In this document: in pieces, positions 34,483-44,775 of the stretch | Position numbering within the stretch: the first letter of the stretch is position 1 | How the letters are laid out: each line of letters begins with the position of its first letter | Origin: Triticum aestivum | Taxonomy: Eukaryota; Streptophyta; Magnoliopsida; Poales; Poaceae | Direction: 5' to 3' | Assembly (NCBI RefSeq): GCF_018294505.1 | Contig: NC_057795.1 | Span: 228,884,643-228,948,642 of the forward strand | DNA length: 64,000 nucleotides | Program-made: the position numbers and the translations under genes | The notes under the pieces: generated by a model | Seen by the model: only the letters and a program-made list of their open reading frames with translations | The model's database searches: none | What the model was told of the DNA's origin: nothing

Positions 34483-35564
34483 TCCTCCCTTTCTTGAAAT
34501 GAAGTCGTCATCGACGGAAGTTCATCTTCCTCACCCAAATAAGGCTTCAAATCTGCAATGTTAAAAGTGGGACTAACCCCAAAATCTATAGGCAGCTCGA
34601 GTTTATATGCATTATCATTTATTTTCTCTAACACCTTAAAAGGACCATCAGCACGTGGCATTAGCTTTGATTTGCGCAAATTGGGAAACCTATCCTTACG
34701 CAAATGTCACCAAACAAGATCTCCAGGTGCAAAGACAACATGTTTTCTACCCTTATCTCCAACAAATTTATATTTAGCATTCATAGGCTCTATGTTTTCT
34801 TTAATTAACTCATGCATTTTTAAGATCAATTCAACACGTTGTTTAGCATCAAAATTTACCTTCTCCAAAGATGGAAGAGGCAACAAATCAATAGGTGCAC
34901 GCGGTAGAAAACCATACACAATTTCGAAAGGGCACATCTTAGTAGTAGAGTGCAATGAACGATTATAAGCAAATTCAATATGAGGCAAGCATTCTTCCCA
35001 CATTTTCTTATTATTATTCAAAACAGCCCTAAGCATAGTAGACAATGATCTATTGACTACTTCAGTTTGTCCATCAGTTTGGGGGTGACAAGTAGTACTA
35101 AAAAGCAGTTTAGTCCCCAACTTAGCCCATAAACATCTCCAAAAGTGGCTAAGAAATTTAGTATCACGATATGAAACAATAGTATTTGGCACACCATGCA
35201 AGCGAATAATTTCACGAAAGAACAAATCAGCAACATTAACAGCATCATCGCTTTTATGACATGGTATAAAGTGTGCCATTTTCGAGAATCTATCCACGAC
35301 AACAAATATTTTATCCCTCCCCTTCTTTGTTCGAGGTAAACCTAAAACAAAGTCCATAGATATATCCTTCCAAAGAACACTAGGTACAGGCAAAGACATA
35401 TATAAACCATGAGGATTGGGTCGTAACTTAGCTTTTTGACATGTAGTGCAGCGAGCAACAAAACTCTCAACATCCCGTCTCATCTTTGGCCAAAAGAAAT
35501 GTGTAGCAAGTATATCCTCCATCTTCTTCACGCCAAAGCCCATTAATCCTCCTCCATGCACCTC
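34176..35564 (-). pseudogene. Gypsy integrase with C-terminal tail in the LTR
   Basis: Integrase inserts the element cDNA. The block starts after a stop at 35565-35567 with [15 protein letters not shown] and [13 protein letters not shown], then the CTTC half of the HHCC zinc finger. The catalytic core has D in [10 protein letters not shown], the second D in the [11 protein letters not shown] block (Tyr where Asp is common just before) and E in [17 protein letters not shown] at 34707-34709 interrupts the C-terminal domain, which continues as RKSKLMPRADGPFKVLEKI and FNIADLKPYLGEEDELPS. The tail TGPITRARAHQLNYQVLSF lies inside the LTR. No clear chromodomain was seen. Read-through into the LTR is known in some chromoviruses; clade not assigned. 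Confidence 0.85.
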
Positions 35565-37145
35565 CTACAACAACAAAAGACGAACAGAGCTAGCTGGAAT
35601 GCATAGCTTGTTAGCACGAAACACAAATCCATCGTTAACGACGAACTTGTTCCATGTTCTCCCTTCTTTACAATTCTGCAATACATCTTTAAAATCAGCA
35701 TCATGCACATATTGATCTTTGATGGTCTCCAAACCAAACATCTTGAAGTCAAGTTGTGAAAGCATAGTATAGCGACGAGACAAAGCATCAGCAATAACAT
35801 TTTCTTTACCCTTCTTGTGTTTAATGACATAAGGGAAAGTCTCAATGAATTCAACCCATTTAGCATGTCTAAGATTCAGTTTGGCTTGACTTTTAATATG
35901 TTTCAAAGATTCATGATCAAAATGTATAACAAATTCTTTGGGCCATAAATAATGTTGCCATGTTTGTAATGTCCGAACAAGAGCATATAATTCTTTATCA
36001 TAAGTAGAATAATTCAGACTAGGCCCACTCAATTTTTCAGAAAAGTATGCAACAGGTTTGTCATCTTGTAATAACACACCTCCTAATCCAATTCCACTAG
36101 CATCACATTCAAGCTCATAAGTCTTATTAAAATCAGGAAGTTGGAGTAAAGGAGCATGCGTCAACTTATCTTTCAATACCGTGAAGGCGTCTTCCTGTGC
36201 GGTACCCCAAAAAGAAAGCACATCTTTCTTTGTAAGCTCATTGAGAGGTGTAGCAATGGTGCTGAAATCTCTCACAAAACGCCTATAGAATCCAGCGAGG
36301 CCAAGAAAACTCCTCGCTTGTGTGACCATTTTGGGTTGCAGCCAACTCTCAATAGCTTCAATCTTGGCTTTATCAACTTCAATTCCCTGTGGAGTAACAA
36401 CATAGCCAAGAAAAGATACTCGGTCGGTGCAAAATGTGCACTTCCCAAGGTTACCAAACAAACGTGCATCACATAGCGCAATAAGAACAACACGTAAATG
36501 TTCCAAATGTTCCACCAAAGATCTGCTATAAATCAGTATATCATCAAAATAGACTACCACAAATCATCCAATGAAAGAACGTAAAACTTCGTTCATTAAT
36601 CTCATGAAAGTACTAGGTGCATTAGTTAAGCCAAAAGGCATGACTAACCACTCATAAAATCTAAACTTAGTTTTAAATTTTGTTTTCCATTCATCCCCCA
36701 ATTTCATACGAATTTGATGGTATCCACTATGCAAATCAACTTTGGAGAATATTGTAGAGCCACTCAATTCATCAAGCATATCATCTAGCCTAGGAATGGG
36801 ATGACGATAATGAATAGTAATATTATTAATGCCTCTACAATCAACACACATAAGCGATGTACCGTCCTTTTTCGGCACTAGAATAATAAGAACAACACAA
36901 GGACTAAGGGATTCGAGTATATAACCTTTGTCGAGAAGCTCCTGTACTTGACGCATAATCTCCTTTGTCTCCTCTGGATTGGTACGGTATGGCGCACGGT
37001 TGGGCAGTGAAGCACCGGGAATTAAGTCAATTTGATGCTCAATCCCTTGAATCGGCGGTAATCCCGGTGGCACGTCTTGTGGAAAGACGTCAGCGAACTC
37101 CTGCAAAATGTTAGTGACAGCAGGAGGCAAAGAGGAAGGCACGTC
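35565..37145 (-). pseudogene. Gypsy reverse transcriptase and RNase H
   Basis: RT copies element RNA to DNA; RNase H removes the RNA. The RT palm starts FADVFPQDVPPGLPP, RAPYRTNPEETKEI, then FSKVDLHSGYHQIRM and MPFGLTNAPSTFM. A TGA at 36564-36566 falls just before the catalytic [12 protein letters not shown] (FDD box intact). After the thumb ([17 protein letters not shown]) RNase H follows with [27 protein letters not shown] and FDHESLKHI, keeping the Asp, Glu and Asp expected. A TAG at 35565-35567 ends the block. Apart from the two stops the fold-defining motifs are whole, so decay is recent relative to the other elements. Confidence 0.9.
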
Positions 37146-37865
37146 CTATAATGAAAATAATGCCTCTTTACACACAAAAGCATAGCAAACAGATTTGCTG
37201 AAATCTAGCTCATCAATACGAGATTTGGTGGCAAATAAACATGCACTTTTCAATTTAATTTCAGAAGTAACACTAGATGGTTTATTATTAGGCTTCATTT
37301 GTTGCTCAAATTCTTTTGCCACAATCTGATTTTCACTGTTATTGTTCTCCTGTTTTGCTTTATTAGCTCTATTAATATCATCTTTCAAAATGGAATCAGG
37401 AGTCATAGGAAGCAAAGTAATATTTTTATCCTTATGAACAAGAGTATACTGATTGTTTCTACCATGGTGTACAATTTTTTTATCAAATTTCCATGGTCGA
37501 CCAAGTAATAAGGAACATGCTTGCATAGGTACCACATCACAATCAACATAATCAGCATATGTAGAGATACTAAAATGCACACGAACAGTACTTGTTACCT
37601 TAACCTTGCCACTGTTGTTGAACCACTGGGTGTAGTAAGGATGTGGATGTGGTCTTGTGGTGAGAGATAGCTTCTCCACCATCTCCATGCTAGCCAAGTT
37701 GTTGCAGCTCCTTCCATCTACGATAACGCGCACAGAACATTCCTTCAAAACTCCCTTTGTATGGTACAAATTATGCCTCTGATTTTGCTCAGCTTGTGTG
37801 ACCTGCACACTCAAAACACTTTGAGCAACTAAACATTCATACCTGTCAGCGTCTTCAGGAGCCAT
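37146..37865 (-). pseudogene. Gypsy aspartic protease region
   Basis: Cleaves the Gag-Pol polyprotein. The active-site block is VRVIVDGRSCNNLAS (positions ~45-60 of this block), a variant of the DGGSCNNLAS form usual in plant Gypsy elements, with Arg in place of Gly. It is followed by the flap-like region and the LLLGRPWKFDKKIVHHGRN motif that marks the C-terminal part of retroviral-type proteases. A linker rich in Asn, Lys and Gln leads to RT. Bounded by stops at 37866-37868 and 37146-37148, in frame with its neighbours. Confidence 0.82.
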
Positions 37866-39299
37866 CTATTGCATCTCATGATCAGAATCATCTCCACCAT
37901 GTTCTTCACATGTAATAAGGGCCAAAGTCTCCTCATCATAGTCACTAGCGGACTCATACCCACCATCCTCAGTAGCAATCATCACACGCTGAGATTTGCA
38001 TTCTCTCGCATAATGACCTCTTCCCTTACAACGACGACAAATAATATCACTTGTGCCCCCTGTTGATGATATGGAAGAAGAAGAGCTCTGTGTAGGCCCG
38101 GTAGGTGCGCTCTTGGAAGATAGTGGTGGTTGTGCCTGCTTTCTTGTATCACGGCTAGAGGTGGCACCTAATGGAGGTGCTGGTGCAGTGGAAGTAGAAT
38201 ATGCACGCGGTGTCCATGATGAAGGTTGACCTACAGAAAAGTTAGTTCGCGCCAATGCTTGTCGATCCTGCACTTCACGTTCAGCTTTACAAGCAAGATG
38301 GAATAAACGAGTGATATTAGTATACTCCTTATACTCTAGAATAGTCTGAATCTCTCTATTTAATCCACCCACAAAACGTGCAAGCATAGCTTCATTCTCC
38401 TCAACAATACCACATCTAATCATGCCAGTTTGTAATTCCTGATAATATTCTTCTACAAAAAAAATTCCTTGTCTTAAACGCCGCAATTTTTGAAGCAATT
38501 CACGTTGATAATATGGTGGAACCCAACGAGTATGCATAGCAGTTTTCAAAGCAGCCCAAGTAGCTGGAATAGGATATAATCTACAATGTTCAGACCACCA
38601 TACACATGCAAAACTAGTGAAAGCACAAACAGCAGCAGCAACCCGTCTCTCCTCGGGATATTGTAAACATGTAAAATGTTGTTTAGTTTCTAACTCCCAA
38701 GTAAGATATATATCAGGAACATATCTACCCTCAAATGGTGGAATATTCAATTTCAGTTTAGGAACATGGTCATGATCTCGTACCTGAGGTTGTGGTGGAG
38801 GCCTACCATTGTGATTATATACCTGAGGTTGACCTACTGGTGGTGGTGCTGGTAGCTGCACGTAGTTTTGATTTTGATCAACCTCACCCTCATAATCGCC
38901 TGCATAATCATCATCCTCCTGGGTACCAGCAGCAGCAGTAGCAGGAGCCAAAGAAGCATCAACAATAGGTACAGCAGCACCAGAATTTTGACCAACCTCA
39001 ATTGGAACGCGTTGTGCTCATCCCACTTGATTTGAAAGGCACCGTTGTAGTTGTTGTTGTTGTAGAGGTGTGACAGGTGCAGCCGGCGGTGGTGGTGGAA
39101 GACGCGCGAGCAATTCATTAAACTTGTTATCGAGTTTTGTTTCGAACGTCTTCTCAATGCCATCTATCTTCTCCATGGCCTCTTCAAATCTGTTTAGTAC
39201 ATCTTGCACCTGTCCACTCATCATTTGCTGAAATTTATCATGTAGCTGTTTGTTCGTCATGTTCTCCAAATCAGTCTCATCGGATTGTGATACTGCCAT
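37866..39299 (-). pseudogene. Gypsy gag with zinc knuckle
   Basis: Capsid and RNA-binding protein. Likely start ATG at 39297-39299 (MAVSQSDETDLENMTNKQL). A TGA at 39018-39020 breaks the N-terminal coiled-coil part from the rest. The retrotransposon Gag core follows: FEGRYVPDIYLTWELE, CVWWSEHCRLYPIPATW and FFVEEYYQELQTGMIRCG. A Ser/Thr/Pro-rich linker leads to a complete CCHC knuckle, CRRCKGRGHYAREC. A stop at 37866-37868 separates gag from protease in the same frame, so gag and pol were probably one open frame originally. Confidence 0.87.
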
Positions 39300-40072
39300 G
39301 GTTAGCAGCAATAGAAACACAAAAGAATATGATCCTACAGACTACTAGGAACTGGTGGTGGTGGTGTGTCACAAATCCTTCAAGCGAATCTCAAAGTCTT
39401 ACCAGTTCTTACCTAGTAGCAGGTGGTGATCGGCAACCATTGTAGTCAAAACTCTCAAAGCTTGGATAGAGCGATGGCTAGGCGGTGTCAAACGCACGAC
39501 GTAGTTGTATGTGGAGCCGGGAAGGCTTATGATATGGTAGCAAAAAGGGTCAGCAATAATCAATTCAGAGATGCAAAGTTGAATAAACGCTCAACGACGG
39601 TACTGTGCTGGTCCTAGGCTAGACCGTGCTAGAGACGCGAGCCTAGAACACTAACAAAATCATGGCACGGCACGTAATCAAGGGAGGAGCACACTCTGAA
39701 GAAAATTCTCTTTTTTCACTTTTTTGCACTTTTTTTTGCTCCGCAACAATATTTTTTCCGAAAATGTCTACAAATGGTCTAAAAACTGCCTAGCCGGAAT
39801 TTTCCAGAATTGTTTTTTTAAACTGGAACTATTTTTCTACTATGGGTAGCACAAAAGTTGGGGAGTCCGACTTGGTCATGTCTCGTAGTATCGCGTGATC
39901 TGGAATTCGAAAATAAAGGAACAAATACTGGACTCGGACTAGGACTGGTGGCGGAGATGAATCTGGTGGAAACTTGGACTGGTGTTGGATATATGTAGGG
40001 CGGTGGAACACAGACTGATGGCGAATCTCTGATGGAGGTGGAATCGGATTATCGTGATGGCGGTGAATATGT

Positions 40073-40212
40073 GGTATATGGCAGCGGTGATGACGATGGT
40101 GGTATATGGCAGCGGTGATGACAATGGTGGTATATGGCAGCTGTGATGACGATGGTGGTATATGGCAGCGGTTACGATGATGGTGGTATATGGGAGCGGT
40201 GATGATGATGAT
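40073..40212. repeat. 28-bp minisatellite in the Gypsy leader
   Basis: GGTATATGGCAGCGGTGATG begins at 40073, 40101, 40129, 40157 and 40185, an exact 28-bp period with few changes. It lies in the untranslated leader between the primer site and gag; the rest of 39300-40468 has no other recognised feature. Confidence 0.88.
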
Positions 40213-40468
40213 GTCTCGGCGGCGTGACAACTTGTGAACAGAACTTGAAACTCTAAAGGACTAGACACTAAGACCAGCAACTCGAGACGACGATGCAACC
40301 AGAAATTCAACAAAGCAAAAGACTGAAAAGAATATGCAATGGCTCAGACTGGTTCGGATAGGATGAACTAACCCTAATTTGTTTTGGCTTTTTTGTGGAC
40401 TGTAGGTATGATAACAGACTCAATCTAAACTACGAAAAACTGTAAAATCTCACCGAGCAACCTGGAAA

Positions 40469-40478
40469 TCTGATACCA
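40469..40478 (-). other. Gypsy primer-binding site, tRNA-Met type
   Basis: Minus strand TGGTATCAGA, two bases from the 5' LTR. It matches the start of the initiator-tRNA-Met site TGGTATCAGAGC; the following bases diverge. Sets the element's orientation. Confidence 0.8.
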
Positions 40479-40480
40479 CT

Positions 40481-41400
40481 TGGTAGAGGCAAAGGTGTCC
40501 CATCTTTCTATGAGATGGTGATTATCGTTTCGGAGGAGTAGACTTTGACGATCCGACTATGTACGTTCGAGGACGTCGTGCCTTAGCAATCACTAAACCA
40601 ACTCCAAGAAATTATTGACCATGTCGAAGCTCGATCAACCTGACCATGAGGGTCTATTTCCTGCGATCAAACAAAGAACAAGCAAGAAACTGAAATTGCA
40701 ATCTGGATATTGCGGATATAAGATGAAAGATTTATTGATCAAGATGGGGTTCTGTGACGTCTTGGTCTGGTCATTGAACACAAACAAAGTACGCAAAGTT
40801 GCAGCTATGGCGAACTTTTAATCTAAACAAAACCCAAAGTATAAACGGTGTCCTAAGGGCTGTATATATGGAGGAAGAGGGGGGGGGATTTTGTGGCCCT
40901 TGGTGGAGGGGTCCGAAACCAATCCTATCTCTTGTTTCCCCACACATACGAACTCTAAAATAGCCTATTCATATGTATTTCGAAATTACATGGGCCTGGC
41001 CCAATAAAAAGGTTACGCGGCACGTAGAATAGCCTCTGGACGAAATTTATGAAGTGGCATCTTGTATATTTCGTCCAGGGCTTCATGCACTCATTATGGT
41101 GGCTTCAAAGTCCTGAAATCATCACTTGTAACTCCATTCTTATTCCCCTTGCGCATGTCATCATCTCCATGCTTGGTCTTTCTCCAGTGTGCATCCCTCT
41201 TATCCATGCCAGGCCCTTCATTTGTAAGCAAAACAAATGTATCCAATTTAGGCAGCATCATATTCTCATGAACATTAGAATAATTACCAAGAAACGGAAG
41301 TACCTGATAATTTAATTGGCGTGCGCGAGCTCTAGTAATTGGTCCAGTATATGTAGCAGTAGGGGTTGTGGGTGTAACAATTGTATTGATGTCCTCATCA
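40481..41400 (-). mobile_element. Gypsy 5' LTR
   Basis: 920 bp. Minus-strand start TGATGAGGACATCAATAC at 41400, end CCTCTACCA at 40481 (the partner LTR ends CCTCTATCA). Runs beside the primer-binding site. Confidence 0.88.
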
Positions 41401-42754
41401 GTACCTAGTATCTAAAAATGTTGCCATCTCATCAGCGGTGCCATTAGTAATTTATTTGGCACCGCTTCAGCAGTTTGTGGAGCCAACTTGTCCACACATC
41501 CGAGCAACCAAGCAATAAAATACTAAATCTTTATGGCATGAAGGAACTGGGCGTCGGAGCAACTAGGTGCTCCGGAGTTCGGGTCCCTGATTTTTTCCCG
41601 CTGCATCGGCTCGCCAGTGCAGGGCACCGGTGCAAGATGTACCAACAGTTGTCTTTACACTAGTTTTGGCATACATAGTGGACGGCCTTAGTTCTATTAG
41701 TACTACGTTACTAAATGTGTGCATGTACACACCTGTTAGTATCAATTTGCTATCATCGCAACACTGTAGTTATGTTGTTGCAGTTATATTTACCTTCCTC
41801 TTAAAATGTTCAATTTGTTATTTATAGTACATGAGTAAGAACTTGTAGCATTGTTGTACTTAATTATAGCTTCTAATGTTTCATAATTTGGTTGCTGCCT
41901 CAGTAGCAATTAATTCATTTGCACATTGATCTTTTTGAGAAGATATGTCATAATTAACCAGTTTCTTCAGTTTTCCAAAATAAGTATTGGTGATTTTCTA
42001 TGTTGCTATAAACCCATTTTCCCTACAATAGTTACTGATCTATTTTTAAATATTATAGGATGAACGGAAGTGTTCTTACTTGGAATTGGTTGATGAAGAG
42101 TGGCCACAGTCTTTGAAGATGTGCCTAGCAAAGCTCTAGAGCATGTATGTGGAAGAGAATAGAGGTAGGCTTAGAGAAAGTGTTGTCAATGCTGAAGAAT
42201 ATTTGAAGATGCGGGATAAAAAGAGGAAGGTGGAGAATGAGCTCAGATTTTTTAAATCAGACTTTGCTAAGATGGTGTTGGCGAAGGACGAGGCACTTTC
42301 CCAGCTGGCCAGTGCAAAACAGGTTCTTACTAAACTGAAAGCAGAGGTGGATAAGGTAAGCCTGGATGATCTCAATTAGGCAAATGAATATATTGTTCTA
42401 ATATTGTTCTTATGAAGTTGAACTATCTATATGTTGTATTGTGTTGTTTTCCGCTATCGTACTGTGATGTTAAAATATATCTATGTGCCTGATATGAAAT
42501 TGGCAAATAGTTGTTTGATATGAAATGTTAATTTGCATAATACTGGAATTATTAATTGTAAACTAATAAACCTGCTAAATGGGTCATGGAACTTTGCAAA
42601 CAGTTCTAGAAGTAAAGCACTTGTGATGGATAGCCCAATGCCACACAGTTTTCTTCATCAAATCGTGTGTGATGTAGTTGATAAAAGCAAACGATAAATC
42701 AAGGCAGAGCGTGTGTGGTAGTTACACCTTTCACACACAAGCCTATACATAAAC

Positions 42755-43024
42755 CTGTGTGGGATGTACATACGAATGGAAACGTTTTCCCTGGATTGAC
42801 TGTGTGGGATGTACATACGAATGAAAATGTTTTCCCTGGATTGACTGTGTGGGAAGTACATACGAACGAAAACATTTTCCCTGGATTAACTGTGTGGGAT
42901 GTACATAAGAACGGAAACATACTCCTTGGATTAACTGTGTGTGATATACATACGAACGGAAATGTTTTTCTGGGATTCACTGTGTGGGATGTACATACGA
43001 ACGGAAACAATTGGATTTCGATGC
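42755..43024 (+). repeat. Subterminal 45-bp repeats, six copies
   Basis: CTGTGTGGGATGTACATACG or a close variant starts at 42755, 42800, 42845, 42890, 42935 and 42980, exactly every 45 bp. The left copy has five at 8831-9025 in inverted orientation. Confidence 0.9.
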
Positions 43025-43154
43025 CTCGCCCGATCGCACACGAGCTCATTTTTTCCCAGCCTGTGTGCCAGGAGGGCCTATCCCCGATGGTTTCTGGGTC
43101 GTGTGGGAAGGACCCCCCTATCGCCCACACTCACTTGGCGACGGTTCCAAATGC

Positions 43155-43206
43155 CATCGTGGAAAGGGGTTAAAAACCGTTTGTATAGCACCGACGTGTA
43201 CCAGTG
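43155..43206 (-). repeat. CACTA-like terminus, end 2
   Basis: Read inward from 43206: CACTGGTACACGTCGGTGC, then TATACAAACGGTTTTTAACC. Matches 8615-8668. The 3-bp CTT beyond it equals the CTT before 25801. Confidence 0.88.
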
Positions 43207-44775
43207 CTTGAACTTGTCAAAAAACTTTTGCAATAAGTCGAGCTTTGTAGACAGTGATATTACCGTCCGCGTCCATCTTCCTCTGAAAGATCCATTTATT
43301 CTTTATGGCTTCCCGATCATCGGGCAAATCCACCAAAGTCCACACTTTGTTCTCATACATGGATCCTATCTCAGATTTCATGGCCTCAAGCCATTTTTTA
43401 GAATTTGGGCTCATCATAGTGTCTTCATAGTTCGTAGGTTCGCTATTGTCCAACAACATGACTTCCAAGACAGGATTGCCATACCACTCTGGTGTGGAAC
43501 GTGTTCCGGCTGTGCTACGAGGTTCAATAGTAACTTGATCTGAAGTTTCATGAGCATCATCATTTGCTTCCTCTTGGTTGGTGTAGGCATCCTGGGAATG
43601 ACTTTCTCTGGTGTACTACTTTCTAGTTCGAGAGAAGGTACAACTACCTCATCAAGTTCTATTTTCCTCCCACTCACTTCTTGCGAGAGAAACTCCTTCT
43701 CTAGAAAGGAACCATTCTTAGCAACAAAGATTTTGCCTTCGAATCTATGGTAGAAGGTATACCCAATAGTTTCTTTTGGGTATCCTATGAAGATGCACTT
43801 CTCCGCTTTGGGTTAAAGCTTATCAGGCTGAAGCCTTTTGACATAAGAGTCTCACCCCCAAACTTCTAAGAAACAACGGCTTAGATTTCTTGCCAAACCA
43901 TAGTTCATACTATGTCATCTCAATGGATTTAGACGGTGCCCTATTTAACATGAATGCGGTTGTCTCTAATGCATAACCCCAAAACGATAGAGGCAAATCG
44001 GTAAAAGACATCATAGAACACACCATATCTAATAAAGTATGGTTATGACATTTTGTGCACCATATCTAATAAAGTACGGTTATGATAGCTTAGATTTCTT
44101 TCCAAACCACAGTTCATATGGTGTCATCTCAACGGATTTAGACGGTGCCCTATTTAACGTGAATGTGATTTTCTCTAATGCATAACCCCAAAACGATAGA
44201 GGCAAATTGGTAAAAGACATCATAGAACGTACCATATCTAATAAAGTATGGTTATGACATTCGGACACACCATTACGCTGTGGTGTTCTAGGTGGCGTGA
44301 GTTGTGAAACAATTCCACTCTGATCAGATCATAGAAACTCTATTTTCTTGTTACAATGATTCTCCACTTCACTCTGAAATTTTTGAAGTTTTCAAATGTT
44401 TCAGACTTGTGTTTCATTAAGTAGATATACCCATACCTACTCAAATCATCTGTGAAGGTTAGAAAATAAAGATACCTGCCGTGTGCGTCAACACTCATCA
44501 AACTGCATACATCGGTATGTATTATTTCCAATAAGTCATTAGCTCGCTCCATTGTTCCGGAGAACGGAGTTCTAATTAGTCATCTTGCCCATGAGGCATG
44601 GTTCACAAGTATCAAATGATTCGTAATCAAGTAATTCCAAAAGTCCATCCGCATGGAGTTTCTTCATGCACTTTACACCAATATGACCTAAACGGCAGTG
44701 CCACAAGTATGTTGCACTATCACTATAAAATTTGTATCTTTTGGCATCAATATTATGAATATGTGTATCACTAAG
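43207..44775 (-). pseudogene. Copia A pol, integrase to RT N-terminal part
   Basis: Minus strand. Integrase pieces include a TNLPLSFWGYALEKITFTLN region and CTRELL-unrelated HNHTLLDMVRSMMSF, with the ERANDLLEIIHTDVCSLMS block around the first catalytic Asp (44552-44340). Then the Copia linker region with KIELDEVVVPSLELESS and the RT N-terminus MKSEIGSMYENKVWTLVDLP, KNKWIFQRKM and VYKARLIAKVF. Stops, frameshifts and a 209-bp tandem duplication break it. The reading frame resumes at 25797 after the CACTA-like insertion and, upstream, at 53484 after Copia B. Confidence 0.85.
43881..44289 (-). repeat. 209-bp tandem duplication in Copia A integrase
   Basis: TTAGATTTCTTGCCAAACC at 43881 and the same block at 44090; CATATCTAATAAAGTA at 44024 and 44233. 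The offset is 209 bp in both cases. The copies differ at about a dozen sites by eye, so the duplication is not recent. Confidence 0.85.

Larger units (their letters stand above)
33564..41400 (-). mobile_element. Complete Gypsy LTR retrotransposon
   Basis: A 7,837-bp element with perfect 5-bp duplications GTACC (33559-33563 and 41401-41405) inside intron 2 of the GRF-type gene. LTRs are 919 and 920 bp and differ at roughly 6-8% of sites by eye. On the minus strand: 5' LTR, tRNA-Met-type primer site, gag, protease, RT, RNase H, integrase, 3' LTR. That domain order defines Gypsy (Ty3). All coding blocks share one frame from 39299 to 34176, broken by six in-frame stops and no frameshift. The last ~100 codons read into the 3' LTR. 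Confidence 0.93.
33146..42379 (+). pseudogene. GRF-type zinc-finger plus coiled-coil gene, right copy, split by Gypsy
   Basis: Candidate exon 1 at 33146-33208 (MVFFKDLSSGSSDDDDSFTT, GT donor). Exon 2 at 33304-33439 encodes CCHHQSPCVKLVAFESVDSG and KKFLACAEK, GT donor. Intron 2 is interrupted by the Gypsy at 33564-41400. Exon 3 at 42059-42379, after a TATAG acceptor, encodes DERKCSYLELVDEEWPQSLK, a TAG in place of the Trp codon of the left copy, then SMYVEENRGRLRESV and a charged coiled coil (MRDKKRKVENELRFFKSDFA, ending VSLDDLN). The finger spacing C...GxxF..C...C matches GRF zinc fingers, known from nucleic-acid enzymes and from many uncharacterised grass proteins. Phase from exon 1 to 2 does not close, so exon 1 is tentative. 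Confidence 0.55.
25801..43206 (+). mobile_element. Complete CACTA-like DNA transposon, right copy
   Basis: Bounded by CACTACTGCAGGATGCTAC at 25801 and, read inward from 43206, CACTGGTACACGTCGGTGC. Flanks are CTT (25798-25800) and CTT (43207-43209), a perfect 3-bp duplication inside the Copia A reverse transcriptase. Without the Gypsy insert and its duplication it is about 9,564 bp, close to the left copy (about 8.4 kb without its solo LTR); the difference is mostly array A. Order: end 1, 84-bp repeats, a 5S-like segment, ORFa, ORFb (reverse), array A, ORFc, GRF-type gene, 45-bp repeats, end 2. No transposase recognised. Confidence 0.87.

Noticed and set aside
8615..43206. One 34.6-kb element from the CACTGG end at 8615 to the one at 43206
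   Set aside because: Flanking triplets differ (CGG against CTT), and each end pairs with an inner CACTACTGC end that has its own matching triplet.
43207..44775. Copia A 43207-44775 and 24607-25800 as separate elements
   Set aside because: The reading frame order and the CTT duplication join them across the CACTA-like insertion.
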